A stretch of 64,000 nt of DNA from Neobacillus niacini (GCF_000759675.1 NZ_BAWM01000016.1:87801-151800); one strand, 5' to 3'. Positions 45,078 to 54,082 are shown, numbered from the stretch's first letter. The notes: generated by a model not told the origin, from the letters alone. Program-made: numbers and translations.

Positions 45078-45968
45078 ATGGAAGTGAAAACTCGAAAAAA
45101 GATATCACTGTTTAATATTCTCAACATTACGGGGTTTGTACTATTTTCTATTCTTGTTATATATCCATTTTGGCAAACAATCGTTTTATCCTTCTCTGAT
45201 GCTGAATCAGCATCAAGTCTTGGGGTGAATTTATGGCCTGATCAATGGATTACAGATGCCTATAAATTTATGTTTTCAAACGATAACATCGGAATTGCTT
45301 ATTTAAATACAATCATACGTACTGTTGCTGGAACATTTTTAATTGTTAGTTTTACGATACTGGCAGCGTATCCGCTTTCCAAAAAAGAATTGCCTTACCG
45401 AAATGTCTTTACGATTTTTTTCTTGATTGCAATGTTCTTTTCAGGAGGAATGATTCCTGACTACTTGTTAATAAAAAATCTTGGCTTAATCGACAACAGT
45501 CTTTCCTTGATTTTGCCTTCAGCAGTCAATGTATTCTTTATCATCATCATGCGCAACTACTTTATGACGATTGATAAGGGACTTGAAGAATCTGCACTGA
45601 TCGATGGTGCGAATTATTTTACCATCTTGACTAAGATTATTATTCCGGTATCAAAACCTGTTATCGCCACTGTAGCACTTTGGGCAGCAGTTTATCACTG
45701 GAATGAATGGTTCCATGCCTTGGTATATATCCAAGATGACTCAAAAACAGTGCTACAAATTGTTGTACGCGACATGTTAACAGCGATGGATCTTTCTAAT
45801 AATCAAAACGCTCAAGTCGGCGGCGGCGGTATGGCAAGTTCAGAATTGTTACTGAGCAACGTGCGTGCAGCAACGGTTATGATTTCGATTGGTCCAATCG
45901 TATTAATCTATCCGTTCGTCCAAAAATACTTTATTAAAGGAATTATGATTGGTTCATTGAAAGGATAA
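45078..45968 (+). CDS. CUT1 ABC transporter permease, YtcP/AraQ-like
   Basis: Partner permease of 296 residues with six helices, starting NITGFVLFSILVIYPFWQTI, the EAA loop LEESALIDGANYFTILTKIIIP and the characteristic C-terminus YPFVQKYFIKGIMIGSLKG. The ATG at 45078 follows AAAGGAGGAT; an overlapping frame from 45015 extends into the previous gene without a ribosome site. A glycine-rich loop (VGGGGMASSELLLS) precedes the last helix. Together with 44111-45061 it forms the membrane channel served by one or both binding proteins. Confidence 0.93.
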   Translation: MEVKTRKKISLFNILNITGFVLFSILVIYPFWQTIVLSFSDAESASSLGVNLWPDQWITDAYKFMFSNDNIGIAYLNTIIRTVAGTFLIVSFTILAAYPLSKKELPYRNVFTIFFLIAMFFSGGMIPDYLLIKNLGLIDNSLSLILPSAVNVFFIIIMRNYFMTIDKGLEESALIDGANYFTILTKIIIPVSKPVIATVALWAAVYHWNEWFHALVYIQDDSKTVLQIVVRDMLTAMDLSNNQNAQVGGGGMASSELLLSNVRAATVMISIGPIVLIYPFVQKYFIKGIMIGSLKG

Positions 45969-45983
45969 AAGGGGGAAATATTA

Positions 45984-47684
45984 ATGAAAAAGTTTGCAAA
46001 AACACTTTCCTTAGCAGCGGTTTCCGGCGCACTAATTTTCACATCGGCGTGTGCTAATAAAGAAGCAAGTAAAGAAGAGAAAAAAGTTGCGGTATCAAGT
46101 TTGCCTGATGCTGGAGATTTCAAAGATCAGTTAACCTTGAATCTTTCAGGATCTGTGACAAGAGGAAAAGTTGAAGATGGAAACTATGTACAAAAGAAAT
46201 TAGAAGAGCAATTTAATGTCAAAATCGTTAATACGAAAACGGATACTTGGAATGCTGACCAAGTAAACTTAATGGTTGCATCCGGGGATCTTCCTGATAC
46301 ATTTGCTTTTACAACAGGCGGTAAGACAGCGCAAGAATTATTTGATTCGGGATTAACGAGAACAATTCCAAAAGAAATGCTTGAAAAATATGCACCTCTT
46401 TATATGAAGATGCTATCTGAAAATCCTTCTGGGGATAAGATGAACTTAAAGAATGGAACAGATAAAGAATATTTATCATTAATCGGTCAATATGCTCATG
46501 TCGATGGTTTAGTTTGGGGGCCAACATTCCGTCTTGACTGGATGGAGAAATTAGGGATAAAACCACCGGGTGAAATCAAGCAAGTAGGTCCAAGCGGTGG
46601 CCGTGAAAAAATTTATTATACAGATGGTGCTTACACGATTAAAGAAATGGAAGAAATTTTGAAAGCCTTTACGTTCAACGACCCTGATGGAAATGGGAAG
46701 AATGATACGTACGGTATTTCACCTTGGAATAACAATACGAACTGGACACATACATTAATGGGTTCATTCGGAATTGCTCCTACATTTAACCTAATGGAGG
46801 ATGGAAAACTCGTTACCACCGAGATTTCACAAAACTATAAAGCGTTCTTAAAACAAATGGCAAAATGGTATGACATGGGCCTTATTGACCCTGAATTTAC
46901 TACTCTCGACGATAAAAAGAGCTGGGAAAAATACAAGCAAGGAAAAGTCGGCTACTATGTAGCGCAGCCTTCCTATATTGCAATGGATGACTGGGCAAAA
47001 GGCCGTGCACCGCAAAACATCGTTGAAAATCCAGATTCTACTGCCAAATTACTTGCGACAGCACCGGAAATTGGTAAGGATGGACAACAAGGTGAAGGAT
47101 CATTTATTCCAGTTGGAAACCTAGCAGATGCTTTCTATGTTTCGAAGGATGTAACGGATGAACAATTGGCGAGAATCCTGCAAATCTTTGATTATATTAA
47201 CTTTGATAATGATGCAAGATGGACATTATATGGAGAAGTTGGCGTGCACTCTGACTGGGAAGGGGAACCAGAAAAGTCAGCTCTGAAAGTACGTCCTGAA
47301 TTTGCCGAACAAGAAGGAAACTCTGGCTTCTGGGCTTACAACTTCCGTACGTATGACAAAGAAAGAGTATCTTGGTTCCAATCTGAATATACAATGAAGG
47401 TAAAAAATGAATTATATGCCCGTGAAGATGTGAAAGAAAAAATGATGATTCGTCCATATAAATGGGATTTATTTAACGAAACAAAAATTAAGGAACTCGA
47501 AAAGCGTTATAAAGGACAACTTGATACAATTGTAGCCGAGTTTAGAATGAAAGCGATCGTTGGCGAAGTTGATATCGACAAGGAATGGGATTCTTACGTT
47601 GAAAATTGGAAGAATAATGGCGGACAAGAAATCCTTGGTGAGTTGGAGAAAGCACCAAAGGCATCCGATTTGTTAAAGCAATAA
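45984..47684 (+). CDS. Sugar-binding lipoprotein of ABC transporter, copy 2
   Basis: A 566-residue binding protein, same length as copy 1 and closely similar throughout, with lipobox TSAC (Cys23). Differences cluster in short stretches such as the segment after DTYGISP (WNNNTNWTHTLMGSFGIAPT here, YNNQIHWSATLMGAFGIAPG in copy 1), in the region that usually forms the ligand cleft, so the copies may differ in specificity or affinity. ATG after AAGGGGGAAA, 15 bases after the permease stop. A strong hairpin follows at 47693-47726 before the sialidase gene. Confidence 0.92.
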   Translation: MKKFAKTLSLAAVSGALIFTSACANKEASKEEKKVAVSSLPDAGDFKDQLTLNLSGSVTRGKVEDGNYVQKKLEEQFNVKIVNTKTDTWNADQVNLMVASGDLPDTFAFTTGGKTAQELFDSGLTRTIPKEMLEKYAPLYMKMLSENPSGDKMNLKNGTDKEYLSLIGQYAHVDGLVWGPTFRLDWMEKLGIKPPGEIKQVGPSGGREKIYYTDGAYTIKEMEEILKAFTFNDPDGNGKNDTYGISPWNNNTNWTHTLMGSFGIAPTFNLMEDGKLVTTEISQNYKAFLKQMAKWYDMGLIDPEFTTLDDKKSWEKYKQGKVGYYVAQPSYIAMDDWAKGRAPQNIVENPDSTAKLLATAPEIGKDGQQGEGSFIPVGNLADAFYVSKDVTDEQLARILQIFDYINFDNDARWTLYGEVGVHSDWEGEPEKSALKVRPEFAEQEGNSGFWAYNFRTYDKERVSWFQSEYTMKVKNELYAREDVKEKMMIRPYKWDLFNETKIKELEKRYKGQLDTIVAEFRMKAIVGEVDIDKEWDSYVENWKNNGGQEILGELEKAPKASDLLKQ

Positions 47685-47692
47685 TGAAAAGA

Positions 47693-47726
47693 ATAAATGT
47701 GGGTATTTTCGTACCCACATTTATTC
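47693..47726 (+). terminator. Strong intercistronic hairpin without T-tract
   Basis: A 14-bp stem (AATAAATGTGGGTA and its complement) with a 6-base loop lies between the binding-protein and sialidase genes. The bases after it (CTGAATTT) do not form a T-run, so it is more likely an mRNA stabiliser or processing point, or a weak attenuator, than a full terminator. Confidence 0.65.
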
Positions 47727-47752
47727 TGAATTTATAATAGGAGCGATTAACT

Positions 47753-49093
47753 ATGTCAACGATTAAAGCAGAAGCAGTATTTTATCCAAACCTTGCGGGT
47801 TCAAAGGCTTATCGAATCCCATCGATGATTACGACAACGAAGGGAACGGTTATCGCAGGAATTGATGCTCGGATTGTCGATCAAACAGATAATCCGAACC
47901 AAATTGATGTGACGATTAGACGAAGTGAAGATCACGGAGTAACATGGGGACCTGTACAAAAATTAGTCGCATTTGCCGGTGAAGGTTTAGACGGCGCTGC
48001 TGCAATTGATACATCACTTGTACAAGATGAAGAAAAAGGAAACATCTTTATGATCTATTGTCATTCACCAGGCGGAATTGGACTGTGGAACAGTGAACCG
48101 GGAATCGGCTTTGATGCTGATGGCCGCCGAAAATTATATGATAATGAACGAACTGTTTACTTTTTATCTGAATCAGGAAAAGTGTATGATTCAGAAAACA
48201 ATGGAACGAGCTATACAGTTGATGAAAAGGGTTATGTGTTCAATGATGGTCAAGCCGCAGGAAATATTTATTTTAAAAAAGGAATTGACCCAAATGAAAG
48301 TTTACTAGAAGCAAGAACATGCTTTATCCAAATCATTCAAAGTGATGACGACGGGCTTACTTGGTCCAAACCAAGAGAATTGAATGTATCGGTTAAGAAA
48401 GAATGGATGAAGTTTATTGGCTCTGGTCCTGGATGCGGTATTCAATTGAAGCATGGAGAAAAGAAAGGCCGCTTAGTGTTCCCAATCTATTATTCAAATG
48501 AAGCGGGAGCGTTGTCTTGTGCTTGCATGTATAGTGATGACCATGGTGTGACATGGCAGCTTGGTGAATCGCCAAATGACGGAAGAGAGCTGGATGGTGA
48601 GGTCCTATCTGCCGAAACGATTTCAGATAAAAAACAATATTTGACAGAGTCCCAAGTCATTCAATTACCAACAGGTGAGTTGAAATATTATTTACGAAAC
48701 CACTATGGGTTGCAAAGAACGGCTGTTACAACGAGCACGGATGGCGGCGAAACATGGGGCGAAGTCACGTTTGACATGACATTGGTTGATCCAATCTGCC
48801 AATCAAGTGTTGTCCTGTATCCTGATTTGGGAGATGGAAAAGTACGAGTTCTATTCTCCAACCCAGATGATGAGAAAACAAGGATAAAAGGTACAGTACG
48901 CTTAAGTGAAGACGGAGGAAAAACTTGGTCTTACAGCAAAGTAATTGAAGAAGGCTTCTATGGCTATTCCTGCTTAACAGTTCTTAAAACTGGAGAAATC
49001 GGCGTCTTGTATGAACGGGTGTATGATTACTCTGATTGGAATAACATGGACATAGCATTTGTTAAGTTTTCGTTAGATTGGCTGAAGTCTTAA
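47753..49093 (+). CDS. Sialidase, GH33 family, without signal peptide
   Basis: Six-bladed beta-propeller exo-sialidase of 446 residues. The arginine-triad start AYRIPSMITTTKGTVIAGID contains the family RIP motif, and five Asp-boxes are visible: SEDHGVTW, SDDDGLTW, SDDHGVTW, STDGGETW and SEDGGKTW. An insert between the first two boxes and the block WMKFIGSGPGCGIQL resemble the NanB/NanI-type bacterial sialidases. There is no signal peptide, lectin domain or anchor, so the enzyme would act in the cytoplasm after import. ATG after AGGAGCG. Fourth gene of the transport operon. Hydrolytic versus intramolecular trans-sialidase activity cannot be decided by eye. Confidence 0.93.
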   Translation: MSTIKAEAVFYPNLAGSKAYRIPSMITTTKGTVIAGIDARIVDQTDNPNQIDVTIRRSEDHGVTWGPVQKLVAFAGEGLDGAAAIDTSLVQDEEKGNIFMIYCHSPGGIGLWNSEPGIGFDADGRRKLYDNERTVYFLSESGKVYDSENNGTSYTVDEKGYVFNDGQAAGNIYFKKGIDPNESLLEARTCFIQIIQSDDDGLTWSKPRELNVSVKKEWMKFIGSGPGCGIQLKHGEKKGRLVFPIYYSNEAGALSCACMYSDDHGVTWQLGESPNDGRELDGEVLSAETISDKKQYLTESQVIQLPTGELKYYLRNHYGLQRTAVTTSTDGGETWGEVTFDMTLVDPICQSSVVLYPDLGDGKVRVLFSNPDDEKTRIKGTVRLSEDGGKTWSYSKVIEEGFYGYSCLTVLKTGEIGVLYERVYDYSDWNNMDIAFVKFSLDWLKS

Positions 49094-49129
49094 CTAGTTT
49101 TATAGCTAAGTATAATTGGGGGAATAAAC

Positions 49130-50143
49130 TTGAAGCAGATTCCATTATCTGAAAAGTTGTTTCATGGAGCCGTTTCATTGGAAAAAACGAAAGAGTATGT
49201 GAAGCCTTGGAGAATCCCATTCGACAAGAAGGAGTTTTTCCCACCAAACAGTATAAGTGGGCAAGCGGAGCTGCCGGCTGGGGTCCGGATCAAATTCCTC
49301 AGCAATACTCAATCGATTAAGATTGGAATAGTAGAAGCAGTTGAATTGATGGAGATGGATTGTTTAATTGATAGTATTCGTTTTAAAACGGCCTACATTC
49401 CAGCAGGAGAAACAATGGTTTCCTTTGATTCCCTTGCTGGACAAACGAAGTTGATTGAAATCTATTTATCTCAGAAAGTACCTGTTCCTATTTCAGGAAT
49501 TTGGATTGATGAAGGGGCAGAGTGGGAATTAGTAGACGATTCCCGTTTGCGCTGGATTACGTATGGAAGTTCTATCTCGCATTGTTATTATTCTGATAGT
49601 CCTTCACAAACGTGGCCGGCACTAGCTGCTAATGAGCTGGATTTCAATCTTACCTGCCTAGGGTATAGTGGAAATTGCCACTTAGAGCCAATGGTAGCAA
49701 GAATGATTCGTGATCTGCCTGCTGATTGTATTTCCATATGTGCAGGAATAAATATAGTGGGTGGAAATACATTATCGGATAGAACTTTTTCCCCTGCCTT
49801 GATTGGATTTATCGAAACGATTCGTGATGTGCACAAGAATGTGCCGTTGGTGATCATTTCTCCTATTTTTCACAGGGAGAGAGAAAAAAATGAAAATCAA
49901 GTTGGATTGTCACTGGAAAAAGTGAGAACCGAAATTGTTCAAGTCGTTGAGCTGTTTAAGCGTCATGGTGATCAAAATATCTATTATATCGACGGACTTG
50001 AATGGTTCGGCGAAGAATATGAAAAATATATGCCGGATGGACTGCATCCAAATGGAGAAGGCGACAAAATCATGGCAGTTCGTTTTCAGCAGTTAATCGA
50101 AAAGTACGTGCCAATCAACAACCAGAAAGAACGAACAAGATAA
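49130..50143 (+). CDS. SGNH/GDSL-type esterase, candidate sialate O-acetylesterase
   Basis: A 337-residue protein with an N-terminal beta-sandwich region (to about residue 130) and a C-terminal SGNH hydrolase domain: block I ITYGSSISHC (nucleophile Ser148), block II GYSGNCHLE, block III CAGINIVGG (Asn) and block V DGLHPNGEG (Asp303, His306). TTG start after GGGGGAAT. No signal peptide. Location between sialidase and nan genes suggests removal of O-acetyl groups from sialic acid or glycans in the cytoplasm; this is context-based. The next gene follows after 24 bases. Confidence 0.85.
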   Translation: MKQIPLSEKLFHGAVSLEKTKEYVKPWRIPFDKKEFFPPNSISGQAELPAGVRIKFLSNTQSIKIGIVEAVELMEMDCLIDSIRFKTAYIPAGETMVSFDSLAGQTKLIEIYLSQKVPVPISGIWIDEGAEWELVDDSRLRWITYGSSISHCYYSDSPSQTWPALAANELDFNLTCLGYSGNCHLEPMVARMIRDLPADCISICAGINIVGGNTLSDRTFSPALIGFIETIRDVHKNVPLVIISPIFHREREKNENQVGLSLEKVRTEIVQVVELFKRHGDQNIYYIDGLEWFGEEYEKYMPDGLHPNGEGDKIMAVRFQQLIEKYVPINNQKERTR

Positions 50144-50167
50144 AATTATTTTAAAAGAGGTGGGAAT

Positions 50168-50821
50168 ATGTTTCAAACAGGTGGCTACATGGAGAAGTTA
50201 AACACAATCATGGAATGGATTATGAGGTTCTTTGTCCTTCAATTAATTTGGATATTATTCTGTCTTGTGGGTCTGGTTATTGGAGGCATATTCCCGGCCA
50301 CTTTTACGATGTTTGCGATTTGCCGAAAATGGCTCAATAACCAAAAAGAGTTTCCTATTTTTCGAACGTTTTGGGATATGTACCGTAAATGCTTTCTCAA
50401 AACCAATCTTCTAGGTTGGGTTACCACGTTAACGGGCTGCAGTCTCTATTATTATTTCCAGCTGTTCAAAGGGTCAGAGGGAATGATAGATCTTGTATTA
50501 CTCATTGCCGTGTGGATTGCGGGTATCCTTTATTTGATGGGGGTCCTGCTAATTATTCCAGTCTATGTTCATTTTGACATCAAACTGATCAATGTTGCTA
50601 AGTATGCACTGATTATTGCCATTGCTCATCCATTCCATGTCATCAGCATGGCGGCGCTTATTATTGGCTTCAGCATGGTGATCATTCTTATTCCTGGACT
50701 ATTTCCGTTTTTTAGTTTCAGTGTGCTGGCGTTTGGACTAATGTGGATGGCAAAATCGGCCTTTACGAGAATGGAACAAAAGGTTTCAAAATTAGAGAAG
50801 ATAAATAATAGCTTAGTATAA
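50168..50821 (+). CDS. YesL family (DUF624) membrane protein
   Basis: A 217-residue membrane protein with about five hydrophobic segments, starting FVLQLIWILFCLVGLVIGG followed by FPATFTMFAICRKWL, the same pattern as the module A paralog 5793-6473. ATG after GAGGTGGG. It sits within the sialoside operon between the esterase and the oxidoreductase. Function of the family unknown; constant linkage to CUT1 transporters and YesMN systems suggests a role in transporter assembly or signalling. Confidence 0.82.
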   Translation: MFQTGGYMEKLNTIMEWIMRFFVLQLIWILFCLVGLVIGGIFPATFTMFAICRKWLNNQKEFPIFRTFWDMYRKCFLKTNLLGWVTTLTGCSLYYYFQLFKGSEGMIDLVLLIAVWIAGILYLMGVLLIIPVYVHFDIKLINVAKYALIIAIAHPFHVISMAALIIGFSMVIILIPGLFPFFSFSVLAFGLMWMAKSAFTRMEQKVSKLEKINNSLV

Positions 50822-50847
50822 AAACTTGATCTAAAAAGGTGGATATC

Positions 50848-52029
50848 ATGACACAGTTAAGAATCGGTGTAATTGGTACAGGCTTAAGGAGTTCGATTGC
50901 GAGGTATTGGCATAACCCTGAGGGGAATTCAGTTGTTGTTGGCGCAGCTGATGTGTCTTTGAAAGCACTGGAAAAATTTAAAAATGAGATTGATAAAGAT
51001 ATATTTGTAACGACCGATTATAAAGAGCTGCTTGAAAGAGAAGATATCGATGCGGTTGCGATTTTATCCCCAGATTATTTACACGAAGAACATGCAGTTG
51101 CAGCATTGCAGGCAGGAAAACATGTATATTGTGAAAAGCCTTTGGCTATCACACCTGAGGGCTGCGACAGAATTATCGATGAAACAGAAAAATCAGGAAA
51201 ACATTTCATGATCGGTTTTAATATGCGCTATATGAGCATGTACCAAACAATGAAAGAAATCATTGATTCCGGTGTCATTGGTGATATTAAAGCCGTATGG
51301 GTCAGACATTTTGTCGGACTTGGAGGCTATTATTATTACCATGATTGGCATGGAACTGCAGCAAATACTACATCATTATTGTTACAAAAGGCCTCTCATG
51401 ATATCGATGTGATTCATTGGCTGACAGGCAGCTATGCAACCAAAGTCTCTGCTTTTGGCGGTCTTGATTATTATGGCGGCAATCAGCCGAATGATTTATA
51501 TTGTCCTGATTGCGAACTCAAAGATACTTGTCCAGATGTCAGCTTACAAAAGTTAACTCAATGTGCCTTTAGAGAAGAAATCGATGTGGAAGATAATAAT
51601 ATGCTGATTATGGAGTTAGAGGGCGGTATTAAGGCATCTTATATGCAATGTCATTTCACACCTGACTATTCACGGAATTATACCTTTATTGGAACAAAAG
51701 GACGTCTCGAAAATGATGATGTGAATGACAAGATTTATGTGAAAACTAGAAAATCAGGTTCCTGGCATGAAATGAGTGATATCACCTATGAAATGAAAAA
51801 AATGCCTGGGACTCATGGCGGAGCAGACCCGCGCATCTGTCAGGATTTCGTGAATTTAGTTTTATACAATAAGCAGCCGTTAACAACGCCTTTTGCCGGC
51901 CGTATGAGTGTTGCTGTTGGCTGTGCAGCAACAGAATCAATTCGCTCCGGCGGGAAAGTTGTCCATATTGACCAAGGAAGACATAATCCAAGTCTTTCAA
52001 GGAAAGAAGATACGATCTATCAACCGTAA
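50848..52029 (+). CDS. Gfo/Idh/MocA oxidoreductase, candidate 2,7-anhydro-Neu5Ac (NanOx-like) enzyme
   Basis: A 393-residue NAD(P)-dependent oxidoreductase, strongly similar over its full length to 1023-2174. Rossmann motif GVIGTGLRSSIARYWH, CEKPLAITPEGCDRI, and the substrate-domain block TTSLLLQKASHDIDVIHWLT with the likely catalytic His. The cysteine cluster at 219, 222, 228 and 239 is conserved. The ATG at 50848 follows AAAGGTGGA. Position directly before nanA, nanE and nanK recalls gut bacteria where a Gfo/Idh/MocA enzyme converts imported 2,7-anhydro-Neu5Ac to Neu5Ac. The closely similar copy in module A, which lacks nan genes, speaks against an exclusive sialic acid role. Confidence 0.85.
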   Translation: MTQLRIGVIGTGLRSSIARYWHNPEGNSVVVGAADVSLKALEKFKNEIDKDIFVTTDYKELLEREDIDAVAILSPDYLHEEHAVAALQAGKHVYCEKPLAITPEGCDRIIDETEKSGKHFMIGFNMRYMSMYQTMKEIIDSGVIGDIKAVWVRHFVGLGGYYYYHDWHGTAANTTSLLLQKASHDIDVIHWLTGSYATKVSAFGGLDYYGGNQPNDLYCPDCELKDTCPDVSLQKLTQCAFREEIDVEDNNMLIMELEGGIKASYMQCHFTPDYSRNYTFIGTKGRLENDDVNDKIYVKTRKSGSWHEMSDITYEMKKMPGTHGGADPRICQDFVNLVLYNKQPLTTPFAGRMSVAVGCAATESIRSGGKVVHIDQGRHNPSLSRKEDTIYQP

Positions 52030-52112
52030 TCATTAAGCATATTTAGCAGATATATTTCTAGAATCGCAGATAAATTTTCAGAAATGCAAATACTAGTTTT
52101 ATATTAAATAAT

Positions 52113-52268
52113 GGCTGTGTTAAAGCTAAATGTTGATATTTGCACTCTGTTGATTTGTGCGGAAAGCGAAGTGCCTCGTGACAGGCAGAGAACGCCTGTC
52201 ACTGCGGTGGTTATTCAAAGAAGCTTTCCTTAGTGGAGCGCAAATCAACAGACAAATATAACACTGCC
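52113..52268. repeat. Dispersed inverted-repeat element, long form
   Basis: A 156-bp element bounded by GGCTGTGTTAAAG and TAACACTGCC. Nested complementarity: TGTTGATTTGTGC (52148-52160) with GCGCAAATCAACA (52238-52250) and an inner perfect hairpin GTGACAGGC/GCCTGTCAC (52178-52202). No coding potential. A short version of the same element is at 53290-53365. It separates the oxidoreductase gene from nanA. Confidence 0.75.
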
Positions 52269-52292
52269 TAAATAAAAAAAGGGGATACCAAC

Positions 52293-53228
52293 ATGAAAGC
52301 TTGGGATTTAGAGCAATTTAAAGGTGTATTTGTTGCAATGTATTCTGCCTATGATGAGGCAGGCGAAGTTTGTAAGGAACGAGTGAAAAAGCTGGCACGT
52401 TCCTATGTAAATAGCGGAGTAACAGGTTTATATGTCGGGGGCAGCTCTGGCGAGGGAATCCTGCAAAATGCGGAAGAAAGAAAGAAAGTAGTAGAAGCAG
52501 TTACAGAGGAGGTTGGCCGCGAGCTAACGATTATCGTCCATGTTGGGGCAAACTCTACAAAAGAAAGCAAGGAGCTTGCGATTCATGCAGAGAAATGCGG
52601 TGCCCATGCGATCTCAGCTGTTCCAGCAATCTATTACCGTTTGTCCGAGCAATCGGTTGAACAGCATTGGCAGGAAATGATCGACAGCACCTCATTGCCA
52701 TTTATTATTTACAATATTCCACAGACAACAGGATTCAATTTAACTCAGCCACTATTCCAAAAAATGGCTGCGGAGGAAAAAGTAATCGGAATTAAGATGT
52801 CTGGAGAAAGTGTTTTTGACTTACAACAATTCAAAGCGAATGCTGGAAAAGAGTTTCTTGTTTATAACGGACCAGATGAGCAATTCTTAGGCGGACGAAT
52901 TATGGGTGCTGATGGCGGTATTGGCGGAACATACGGAGTTATGCCGGAACTATTCTGTTCATTAGAAAAATTGTATCGCGCCGAGAAACTCGAAAAGGCT
53001 CAGAAATTACAATTTGAAATTAATAGCGTTATTAAAAAGCTATTAAGCTATCCATCTTTATACGGTGCTTGTAAGTATATTTTATCACTAAGAAATATTG
53101 AAACAGGTTCTCCAAGACTTCCATTATTACCTGTAACTCAGCAAGATCATGCATCCCTGGCTGAATTAAATAATACTATCCAGCAATTAATCAACACCTA
53201 TACAAATGAAGTAGAAAAAGTATATTAA
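52293..53228 (+). CDS. nanA: N-acetylneuraminate lyase
   Basis: Class I aldolase cleaving Neu5Ac to ManNAc and pyruvate, 311 residues, DHDPS/NAL superfamily TIM barrel. Motifs: VGGSSGEGILQNAEERK (substrate carboxylate loop), YNIPQTTG with Tyr140, and the Schiff-base Lys168 in GIKMSGES. The family could include dihydrodipicolinate synthase, but the neighbours nanE, nanK and sialidase settle NanA. ATG after AAAGGGGAT. It has a repeat element in front, so a separate promoter may exist. Cytoplasmic. Confidence 0.92.
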   Translation: MKAWDLEQFKGVFVAMYSAYDEAGEVCKERVKKLARSYVNSGVTGLYVGGSSGEGILQNAEERKKVVEAVTEEVGRELTIIVHVGANSTKESKELAIHAEKCGAHAISAVPAIYYRLSEQSVEQHWQEMIDSTSLPFIIYNIPQTTGFNLTQPLFQKMAAEEKVIGIKMSGESVFDLQQFKANAGKEFLVYNGPDEQFLGGRIMGADGGIGGTYGVMPELFCSLEKLYRAEKLEKAQKLQFEINSVIKKLLSYPSLYGACKYILSLRNIETGSPRLPLLPVTQQDHASLAELNNTIQQLINTYTNEVEKVY

Positions 53229-53247
53229 TAGCGCTTTTTTTTAAACT

Positions 53248-53272
53248 GTCCTTCATAAGCTTTATGAAGGAC
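53248..53272. repeat. Short palindrome of the GTCCTTCAT family
   Basis: GTCCTTCAT at 53248 and ATGAAGGAC ending at 53272 flank AAGCTTT; the same arms occur at 23868-23892. It may act as a weak terminator after nanA. Confidence 0.6.
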
Positions 53273-53289
53273 AAAATGCATTAAAAATA

Positions 53290-53365
53290 GGCTGTGTTAA
53301 AGGTGAATGTTGATTTTATAACCTGTTGATTGGAGCGCAAATCAACAGCCTAGTTTAACACAGCC
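53290..53365. repeat. Dispersed inverted-repeat element, short form
   Basis: A 76-bp element with perfect 12-bp ends GGCTGTGTTAAA (53290-53301) and TTTAACACAGCC (53354-53365), inner TGTTGATT and AATCAACA arms. It shares ends and arms with the element at 52113-52268 but lacks the central hairpin, so it looks like an internal deletion derivative. It lies between nanA and nanE. Confidence 0.75.
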
Positions 53366-53396
53366 AAAAAATAAAAAATTATAAGGAGATCATGAC

Positions 53397-54080
53397 ATGA
53401 ACAATCATCCTTTTTTCACGACTATACACAAAGATTTAATTGTATCTTGCCAAGCGCTTGAACATGAGCCGCTGCACGGATCTGAAATCATGGCGAAAAT
53501 GGCTCAGGCAGGCAAGGAAGGCGGAGCAAAGGTAATTCGAAGCAATTCTGCAGTTGATGTCGCTGCGATTAAACGCCAAACAGGACTTCCAGTCATAGGA
53601 CTAGTCAAGCGTGATTATCCAGATAGTGAGATTTTTATCACAGCAACCCTTATAGAGGTAAAGGAATTATTGGCGGTAGAGGCTGATGTAATTGCGCTTG
53701 ATGCCACTTATCGCAAGCGGCCAAATGGGGAAACCTTAAAGGATTTAGTCGACTATATTCATGAAAATAGTAATGCGTTAGTAATGGCGGATATCGCAAC
53801 TATTAGGGATGCGGAATATGCGCTAGAATGTGGTGTAGATATGGTCTCTACGACTCTTTCAGGCTATACGAATGACAGTCCAAAACAACATGATCCAGAT
53901 TTTGATCTAGTCGAGCAGCTTTCCCAACGATTACCCATCCCTGTCATTGCAGAAGGTCGCATCCAAACACCAGAGCAAGCACGCAGAATGCTGGAATTAG
54001 GTGCTTGGTCGATAGTGGTAGGAGGAGCAATTTCAAGGCCGCAATTAATCACAAAAGCTTTTGCGGAAGGAATTCGCTAA
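53397..54080 (+). CDS. nanE: N-acetylmannosamine-6-phosphate 2-epimerase
   Basis: NanE family TIM barrel of 227 residues that converts ManNAc-6-P to GlcNAc-6-P. Motifs: LIVSCQALEHEPLHGSEIMA at the N-terminus, IGLVKRDYPDSEIFITATL, ALDATYRKRPNG, MADIATIRDAEYALECGVD and VIAEGRIQTPEQARRML, in the order seen in this family, with the catalytic Lys in VKRD. ATG after AAGGAGATC. The nanK start lies 2 bases after the stop. The product needs NagA and NagB, not encoded in this window. Confidence 0.94.
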   Translation: MNNHPFFTTIHKDLIVSCQALEHEPLHGSEIMAKMAQAGKEGGAKVIRSNSAVDVAAIKRQTGLPVIGLVKRDYPDSEIFITATLIEVKELLAVEADVIALDATYRKRPNGETLKDLVDYIHENSNALVMADIATIRDAEYALECGVDMVSTTLSGYTNDSPKQHDPDFDLVEQLSQRLPIPVIAEGRIQTPEQARRMLELGAWSIVVGGAISRPQLITKAFAEGIR

Positions 54081-54082
54081 GA

